Shown piece by piece: positions 57,566-64,000 of a stretch of 64,000 nucleotides of DNA. Below the pieces are notes generated by a model that was not told the DNA's origin, did not search any database, and saw nothing but the letters and a program-made list of their open reading frames with translations. Origin of the DNA: Paramacrobiotus metropolitanus. Its lineage: Eukaryota > Tardigrada > Eutardigrada > Parachela > Macrobiotidae. The DNA is taken from assembly GCF_019649055.1 (NCBI RefSeq), contig NW_026570361.1, forward strand, positions 186,001 to 250,000, written 5' to 3'. Both the position numbers and the translations under genes were made by a program. Positions within the stretch are counted from its first letter, which is position 1, and the number at the start of each line of letters is the position of its first letter.

Positions 57566-60460
57566 TTACTCCCGTTTAGCTAGCTTAAAAGCAAAAAACA
57601 CATCCTCGTTGTTAACCATGTCGTTAAACGTTCCAAGAACAGAGACAGCGTTTCCCCGTTGTATCTCAATACTGATTTTCTGGCGCAAAAACTCTCCTGA
57701 CCGAGGATTACCAGTACAATCGCTGATCTTTCGCGACAGCTCCTTGAAGAATTTCTTTGTGAGTGGTCCAAATGTGCCCGTGGTTTCGAATGCGATCGGC
57801 TGTACTACATCTCGGTCTGCAAGTCCATCGTACTTCCCTAGCTTATGGTTTTCGCGTGCTTCCGCTGCACTTCCCGGCACCCGTGACGTCCGGGCGATGT
57901 ACGTTTGAGCGAACGTGTCTGCCACTGTCACATCCCATACTAACGGTTTTCCATTTTTCCAAGGGAAAGCGGTAACTCCGTCTGGTCTTTTCCCATCTCC
58001 TCTGTCCAGTCCCGGCGGCTCGAGGGACGATGGCATTCGTGCAGAGTTCAAGGCTCGCTTTGTCACATCATTCAACACGGCGTGAACGCCATGCCTTCCT
58101 TTCGCTAACTTGCAAACCAAGCCATGGTGTCCCAGGCTGTCCACTACGTTACCGCAACGGCATACATGCTGTTCGCAGACTGGGGCTCCCAACCGTCGCG
58201 CAACGGCTATGCGTAAGTGGGCATCTTCCAACAGGTTTCCGAAGAGGGATACTGGCAATGCTGACAACCAGGCGCGCGACTCCGATGAGGATGCAGCCAA
58301 CAGGCGGGCAGAGGTAATTACGTCGGCGTTCTCCATCATGCGGGATGCTGTCTGGGTGTGCTGTGGCGTAGTCCACGCGGTCTGAAACCGGCGACTTTCT
58401 GTGCGAGGGGGTTCGGTGGAAAAGCGAGATGTCCACACTTCTGTCAGGTGGTTACACCGATCCTTGATGGATTCATTGCGGGTAACATTACACACCATGT
58501 CGACAGCACCATGGACTGATGAGGTGTAAGCAGCTAGCGCCACTTCTGTTGCGCTGATCAACCCTAAGCCTCCAAATTTCGTGGGTAACGATGCTTGGTT
58601 CCATACTGTGTCCGACATTGCGACATTGGTCAGCTGTTCCGCTTTAAATCGGATGACATCGTCGAATTTCCGTAATTCTTCAGGATACTGCCAGCAGGGA
58701 GAAGTTCTAAGAATATATAACAATTTATATAACAATTTCGGCAGCGACAAGCAATTCTTTAACAAGAAAAACGCCTGATGTGAAGGCAATATACCGAGCT
58801 GGTCGGCAAGCACTTGTGCTTGACCGACCTTCCTCATCAACGCGCCCGCAATCGCTTCGCTCAGCAAGGGTGAGCCTAGCAGTTCCATTTCCTCCGGTTT
58901 AGAAATGCGAATGTCCGGTACCGCGTTTAGGAATAACTGGGCTACGTTTTCACGCTCTGTAGGTGTTCCGCCGTCCACGAATAATTCATACTTTGCCGTG
59001 TTTAGTCTTAAGCCCACTGCGGCGGCTGCTTCTTGGAGATTTACCATATCGTCTTTAACAACTTGAGGGTCTCCAGCAGACACACCGTCATCCAAAAACC
59101 ACAGGTTAGTTTCGGCTTTAATCTGGGAACAAACATCTTGTGTTAGTAAACCATAGAACATTGGTGCACATGGATCGCCCTGCTGGACACCGCTAGCGGA
59201 AGGTATGGTGACACCACTGGCAGGAGAAATGCAGAATAGAACTGAGTCTTCTCCGTACGCAGAACGAACAAAATTATAATATGCAGGTATCCGGTCGAAT
59301 ACTTTTTCCATAAGTTTATCCCGCCGAACGGTGTTGAAAGCGTTTGCAAAATCAAACTTTAAAAATGCGCGCGGCTTTGTCGACGGCGTCTGTAAAAACT
59401 CCCTGGCACTGTGCACGATGATTTCTGCTCCCTGTTTCGTTCCAAATCCGAACTGGACCGGGCGAAAATAATTACCCATTTCTTCTGCCAGCCGGAAACA
59501 AACTATCTTCGCTACAAGGCGGCGTAACGTGCATCCTGATGCAATGGGACGGATGCCACCGTTAGGTTTAAGGAACGGGAACAGGTTTGCTCCGAAGAAC
59601 ACTTTCCTTGCTTCTGCGGGAATCTCCTTGTTCAGTATGTGATCCGCAAATCTCACTAGGGCGTCTAACAGTTTCCTGCGTGTTTCTCCTTGCGTGGATA
59701 GCAGATCCTTAAGATGATCAGCGCGTAATCCATCCGGGCCAGGGCAGGTTCCTGTATCAAACGACTCTACAGCAGCTATCAGTTCTCTATGTGTTACTTC
59801 AGAGGGTATCGCGTCGACGTTACGCACCGTAGCATCCAGGTCAACGGGTCGACCTGGATGTTTTTCTTTTAAAATCGCAATGACTTCGTCAGTTAAAGGC
59901 GCGATGGTTTCTTGTGAAACGAGAATGTTCATCGCACGTCCGATTGATCCACTTTCCAGTTTGGCGTTGACCAGTTTTGCCTTTAATGCTGCTGCGGTCT
60001 TTGGCTTTGGCTGCTTCTTTTTCGAGGGGATGATATCTTCTGTCTGCTTACTTGACAAGTTCTTCTTCACCGACGTAGCGAGTGATGGGCCTCTACCAGA
60101 CTTCGTAGGAGGAGCTGTCAGGATGCTTGGTGCAAAGAAGAGTAAGTTGCTCCACGCTTCCATGTCATTTTTCGCGCAGCATGCGGTCAGTAGTTCCGCA
60201 AACGCATTTGCACATGCATCTCTCGCACCTACTGGAACATGCGGGAGGATAGGATTGGTTCGTCGCAATCGAGAGAGCTTGTCCAGCAAGTTTTCGTCGT
60301 GTGGAACTGGTTGAGGGGATGCAGTGGGGAGCCCGGGTTTGTTTCGTAAGTTGCGGGCTTGAGCTTCTCTGCATTTTCCACTGTCGCGATGTGACGCTAT
60401 CCCATGCGCCGTCAAACAAATTTTTCCACACAAATCACAGATAAAATTTTTACTACTCAT
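57566..60460 (-). CDS. Non-LTR retrotransposon protein: zinc finger, reverse transcriptase, restriction-like endonuclease
   Basis: An intact ORF of about 964 codons from ATG 60460; the open frame extends five codons further to a GTG. The N-terminus has a Cys2-His-Cys finger (CDLCGK ... HRDSGKC). The reverse transcriptase has motif A FLKFDFANAFNTV near residue 373, motif B GVQQGDP near 434 and motif C FLDDG near 461, where most families have YADD. Near residue 775 is a CxC ... GHH ... C cluster and near 830-846 RPDG ... WDVTV, the PD-D pattern of the restriction-like endonuclease. This order is that of the R2/NeSL/HERO group, which reverse-transcribes its RNA at a nicked target. No second ORF or clear element ends were found. 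It may be active, since no stop or frameshift is present. Confidence 0.88.
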   Translation of the reverse strand: MSSKNFICDLCGKICLTAHGIASHRDSGKCREAQARNLRNKPGLPTASPQPVPHDENLLDKLSRLRRTNPILPHVPVGARDACANAFAELLTACCAKNDMEAWSNLLFFAPSILTAPPTKSGRGPSLATSVKKNLSSKQTEDIIPSKKKQPKPKTAAALKAKLVNAKLESGSIGRAMNILVSQETIAPLTDEVIAILKEKHPGRPVDLDATVRNVDAIPSEVTHRELIAAVESFDTGTCPGPDGLRADHLKDLLSTQGETRRKLLDALVRFADHILNKEIPAEARKVFFGANLFPFLKPNGGIRPIASGCTLRRLVAKIVCFRLAEEMGNYFRPVQFGFGTKQGAEIIVHSAREFLQTPSTKPRAFLKFDFANAFNTVRRDKLMEKVFDRIPAYYNFVRSAYGEDSVLFCISPASGVTIPSASGVQQGDPCAPMFYGLLTQDVCSQIKAETNLWFLDDGVSAGDPQVVKDDMVNLQEAAAAVGLRLNTAKYELFVDGGTPTERENVAQLFLNAVPDIRISKPEEMELLGSPLLSEAIAGALMRKVGQAQVLADQLGILPSHQAFFLLKNCLSLPKLLYKLLYILRTSPCWQYPEELRKFDDVIRFKAEQLTNVAMSDTVWNQASLPTKFGGLGLISATEVALAAYTSSVHGAVDMVCNVTRNESIKDRCNHLTEVWTSRFSTEPPRTESRRFQTAWTTPQHTQTASRMMENADVITSARLLAASSSESRAWLSALPVSLFGNLLEDAHLRIAVARRLGAPVCEQHVCRCGNVVDSLGHHGLVCKLAKGRHGVHAVLNDVTKRALNSARMPSSLEPPGLDRGDGKRPDGVTAFPWKNGKPLVWDVTVADTFAQTYIARTSRVPGSAAEARENHKLGKYDGLADRDVVQPIAFETTGTFGPLTKKFFKELSRKISDCTGNPRSGEFLRQKISIEIQRGNAVSVLGTFNDMVNNEDVFFAFKLAKRE

Positions 60461-60716
60461 TACTAAAGGCGGCACATTCTCAGCAGAAGAAACCTAGCTG
60501 CACTTCTTGTTATCTAATCTAATATTCGTATATGTAACAAGTTGTACTGAAGCGTATATGTATATATTACCATGGTCGTCAAAATTTTCCTTTCTTATGC
60601 GGAATACGGTTTGAAAAGGAATCAGGACCAGCTGCTAGCAAAGTCCGTTAAACATGTGAAAATAAGCCGGGTTAGTTACGGCCAAAAGACAAAGACAAGT
60701 TTCAAAGCCAGTGCGT

Positions 60717-61472
60717 TTAAAAAGAGCACATACTTCCGCTGGATGTAACCGGAGCTAACTGCGGTAATCCCTCATCCGATGTTAGAGACCCGTCTTGTCC
60801 TGTGGTAATACCAAGATCATAGGAGGTCACTTGCACCTCCAAAGTATAGGTCCTGCTCTCTACCACGGTGGGCGTGACGGCGACGCTGTGGCTGGGATTC
60901 CCATCGCTCGACAGCGTCACACCGCTGCCCAAGGAAGGCGTCTGCATGTCAATGTAATCGCAACTTCCCGGTGAAACCTGCGAACTGATATCCGTAAATG
61001 TGTCCAGGTGGACGATCCTGACTTTAGCTGTGTAAGACGTTAGCGTTGAACGAATACACATGGCACTGACAACGGTCTCCGAGATGGCGGTGGAAAGTGT
61101 GAGACAGGGTGCTAAGCACACCGTTAGTGCACAGGTTGTTACCGTCTCGGTAACGCTCCGCCAGTGGGCGCTGACGGGGCAGGTAGACGACGCAGCGGTG
61201 CAGCAGCTGCTGGTGGGTGTGGGTTGAATGCGCTGACTGCAATTACCCTTTGGAATCAATGGAATGTACACATGCTGGCCTCGCCAACGCGGTGAACCGA
61301 ATCTGGGAGCAGCGTGAAAGGGCGTGGCCGCCCGCATCCGATATGGGACTTTAAATGGCGTTTTGGTCCACTGTGGGCTGGCGTAGTAGGCGGTGCCTAG
61401 TGCCGTTCCTGGCTGAATTTGATACTGATCCATGACATCCCTGTACCGTGGCAATACGTTGGCTTGGGAGCC
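60717..61472 (-). CDS. Hypothetical Thr/Ser/Cys-rich protein, partial
   Basis: A long open frame that can start at an AG acceptor (TTTCCCAG|GGCTCC, 61472) or at MDQYQIQ (ATG 61436). It is rich in Thr, Ser and Cys (SCCTAASSTC, CALTVCLAPC), with no membrane span, and ends SGSMCSF. Low lysine and many Cys suggest a secreted or extracellular protein, but no signal peptide is seen because the 5' exon is not located. Family unknown. Confidence 0.45.
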   Translation of the reverse strand, partial: GSQANVLPRYRDVMDQYQIQPGTALGTAYYASPQWTKTPFKVPYRMRAATPFHAAPRFGSPRWRGQHVYIPLIPKGNCSQRIQPTPTSSCCTAASSTCPVSAHWRSVTETVTTCALTVCLAPCLTLSTAISETVVSAMCIRSTLTSYTAKVRIVHLDTFTDISSQVSPGSCDYIDMQTPSLGSGVTLSSDGNPSHSVAVTPTVVESRTYTLEVQVTSYDLGITTGQDGSLTSDEGLPQLAPVTSSGSMCSF

Positions 61473-61869
61473 CTGGGAAACAGCCAGAATTTATTAATTG
61501 GCTTCTTGAAGAACCCAGACAAAAGTACGGCCAGGAAAACTGCAACATATTCCGGTCATGATGAGAATGGCAGAAACTGTTAATGGCAGCAGCTTGGTTC
61601 AAACTGTAGACAGTCAAAGGCGGATAGTACGTAACCATGATATGACATACAGGTGTTTCGTCAAGGAAAACTTAGTGCGCTAATAAGCTTACTGAATTTG
61701 CGACACAGAGAAGAACTGCAAGCATAAAGCGCCGTCCGTTCGCAGCCGGCAACATTTTTAGACAGATGTTCAGTAGTGGCGAGTAAAAAGCGATTAACAA
61801 TTTTCACCATAGGTCTTGTACGGGTACCGAAAAATTTCAGCCGTATAATGCTGTCAGACCACTGATGAA

Positions 61870-63670
61870 CAGCGATGCAGTAATAAACTGCCGCGTATGC
61901 GCAGTAGCACACCGAAGAATTCTGCCGGGAATCAGCTGTCTGCTAACAAAATTAATGAAACGTTTACGGTGAACGGCGGAAGCGTCCATGCACCCGCCTG
62001 CTGTTTTCTAGATGAGCAAGTGAGTAGCGATTTGATCGGCAAATTACCGAGTAGAGATTGGATCGGCAAATCGGATCACAATGGACACTGCCAATGACCT
62101 CTTTATTCACGTGTTGGCTTCGTTTTTTGTTGAGAAGGATATTATCGCCGAAATGGTCTACAACGTCGTTTGATGAGATCCTAAGGTGAACAGATACGTT
62201 TGTCTGGTGAAACGATTCAGCGGCAGGGAGAAACAGACTGTCGGATCGATTTAACGGGACCGAAATGCCATTTTCCGACTGCGCGGCTGACTGCGTGACG
62301 CATTTATTATTCTACGGGTCGCGCTGCTTTTCAAATAATTAGTTCCCGTCACAAAGGTTTTTCTAGGGAATCTTTATTGTCCGGGTGTTCTAGTCGAGAG
62401 TTACTCTTTACTTAGCAACCTCGCTCGCCAAAACATTGCGATAAAGTTAACACCGTTCGAAAATCTCTTTTACTGGACGGTGGTCGTGACTCATGATCGC
62501 TACCTTGTTCTGTTGTAAGATCATTGTGCACTTTTGGCTTCGGCTCAACGCGGCAAACGCTCCACTGCTTCAGCGGAAAGCACTGCATGGCATTACCGAC
62601 CACAGCAAGCAGGTTACTCTCGTGTTTCAGAAACTGGTCATGCTGCCGTTTATTGAATAAAATCTGCAGGCACGAAGCATACCAGCTGCCGCAGCACTTG
62701 GCGGAAGTGGTCGTGCCACGGCATTGTTACCATCATACGAAACAAGATTACTCACGGCATGTTTTGTCACAAGAATTATACTCGGCAGAACAGAGATTCG
62801 AAGCAAGTTTTGAGAGAAATGAAAGCAACCAGTATAAAGGGGTTCAAGACTGAACTGTATAAATGCCGTAAATGGACAACTAGCCGAACCGTAAACAGAA
62901 ATTCATGATGAATGAATGAGAAATGAATGGCAAAATTGCTACCGCTACGTAACAGCATGGATCAAATACAGGCCCCATTACCGTACCAGCGTGGTTATTT
63001 TCTGCAACCGATGGATAAAAGTACAGAAAAATAATGGATAACAGAAGCCGGCAATCCCATGACGGTTTAAGCGCCCATTTCGTCGTCGCTGGAAATCGCC
63101 CCATAACCACCGCGCGCACGACCCTTGCCCGAGTATCCCGCCGGCCGCACCGCCTTCCACAGCCACACGGTCCCAGGGATGCAGGCCAATATCGCCGAGA
63201 TACTTAGCGGCAGGGAGGCACGTTCGGGAAAAAGGACATTCCAGCTGGCCCGTGCCGCGAAGCTCCAGGTAAAGAACAGGATGCCATAGCCGGCTACTAT
63301 ATAGAAGATACTGGCGAACGCTGTTTCTTGCTGTCCGACCAGCGGTTGGCGTGTTTCGCGGGTTGTTTTGTGGCAATCGGTCCAACAGATCCAGATCCAG
63401 ACACCAATGATAACGATTGTCCCCACTGTGGATACGAGGAAGACGATGGCAACAAACGGCGCCAAGACGGCATATCCAAGCCAGCCGACAGCCAGTGCGT
63501 CCGGGGACAGGTCATTGATGCCGTCCGGGAAGAAGGCCGCGTACGTATTGTTGTCCCAGTACGGGCGTAGATCCACCCAGTAGGACAGACGGGCCTCCAT
63601 GCTGTCCAGCATCTGCAACACACTCAGAGGATTCAGGGCTTTTTTCAGCATCTCCACACGACTACACATA
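61870..63670. repeat. Segmental duplication, copy 2
   Basis: Matches 44390-45970 in blocks, with the 62081-62310 part inverted relative to copy 1. It includes a short ORF (62081-62173, MDTANDLFIHV) whose end FASFFVEKD/LASFFVEKD is conserved between copies. Confidence 0.6.
63067..63669 (-). CDS. Four-span membrane protein of unknown family
   Basis: A single open frame of 200 residues from ATG 63669 (MCSRVEMLKK). It has a soluble N-terminal part (LSYWVDLRPYWDNNTYAAFF) and hydrophobic spans around AVLAPFVAIVFLVSTVGTIV, IVIIGVWIWICW, IFYIVAGYGILFFTW and SISAILACIPGTVWLW. It ends in a basic, Gly-rich tail with SSDDEMGA. It is the intact paralog of 45333-45970. An upstream exon may exist beyond the ATG. 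I cannot assign a function. Confidence 0.6.
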   Translation of the reverse strand: MCSRVEMLKKALNPLSVLQMLDSMEARLSYWVDLRPYWDNNTYAAFFPDGINDLSPDALAVGWLGYAVLAPFVAIVFLVSTVGTIVIIGVWIWICWTDCHKTTRETRQPLVGQQETAFASIFYIVAGYGILFFTWSFAARASWNVLFPERASLPLSISAILACIPGTVWLWKAVRPAGYSGKGRARGGYGAISSDDEMGA

Positions 63671-64000
63671 TACTTTAGTTGAGCTTTTTTTATTCATTGA
63701 GCAGACAAACCCTCGAGGCGTTCGCAAGTTTGGCCGTTACGGTTGAACATATGCACAGAAAGGATTAACCATTCTTCTACCATCCAACTCTGGCCGTTTC
63801 AGTCTTTAATATTACGGGTGCAAGTTTTAGCATATAGCTAATAATAGCTCGCAACCGCCCCAAATAAAGAGCCACGTCAGCAGCTACTCATTCGCTACCG
63901 CACGCAGCCTGATCCGTTCGAGAGCCAGTTTTCTGCAATCGGAAGTGCACTTTACATGCTCCCATGTTACTGCGTGATATCTTGGCTGTCTTTTAATTAA

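Overview
The window is animal nuclear DNA: spliced genes with GT-AG and GC-AG introns, a non-LTR retrotransposon with a restriction-like endonuclease, an LTR retrotransposon and many terminal-inverted-repeat (TIR) elements. There are no operons or rRNA. My best guess is a small-genome invertebrate such as a tardigrade; that is an impression from the protein family and short introns, not something shown here.

About 55 kb (820-55158) is a tandem cluster of one four-exon gene family on both strands. Order of parts: a Tudor/Agenet-like N-terminal domain (motif GQWWLGYVQDIDGD), a Cys-containing middle region, an F-box split by an intron (LPHPIL ... VCALWR), a 250-residue C-terminal domain of unknown fold, and a short leucine-rich tail exon (WDTMDLRQLD). 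Intron phases are 1, 2, 2 and exon 2 is 94 nt in all six gene models checked. Three copies look intact (8481-10794, 32022-34283, 40912-43372). Two are complete but carry one in-frame stop (34940-37646, 50904-55158). Two are broken by large insertions (12269-25508, 27856-30858). The rest are fragments.

The largest insertion, 12894-23863, is four LTRs alternating with three internal regions of a gag-only LTR element. It sits in exon 3 of one family gene, flanked by a 5-bp target duplication. Other transposons also hit family genes: a TIR element with a nested foldback (1239-2961), a minisatellite-bearing insert (28036-28525), a non-LTR tail with an ATT repeat (about 30172-30358), and hAT-like and piggyBac-like MITEs in introns of the last copy.

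The right part (about 38-50 kb and 55-64 kb) holds multi-pass membrane protein genes of unknown function, a segmental duplication (44.4-46.0 kb versus 61.9-63.7 kb), a PIF/Harbinger-like MITE (55945-57135) and an intact 967-codon R2/NeSL/HERO-type reverse transcriptase ORF (57566-60460). C-terminal remnants of related elements lie at 6910-7182 and 11660-11802.

If the F-box is functional, the intact genes would encode substrate adaptors of SCF ubiquitin ligases with a Tudor-like reader domain, in a birth-and-death cluster. That role is inferred; only the sequence architecture is seen.
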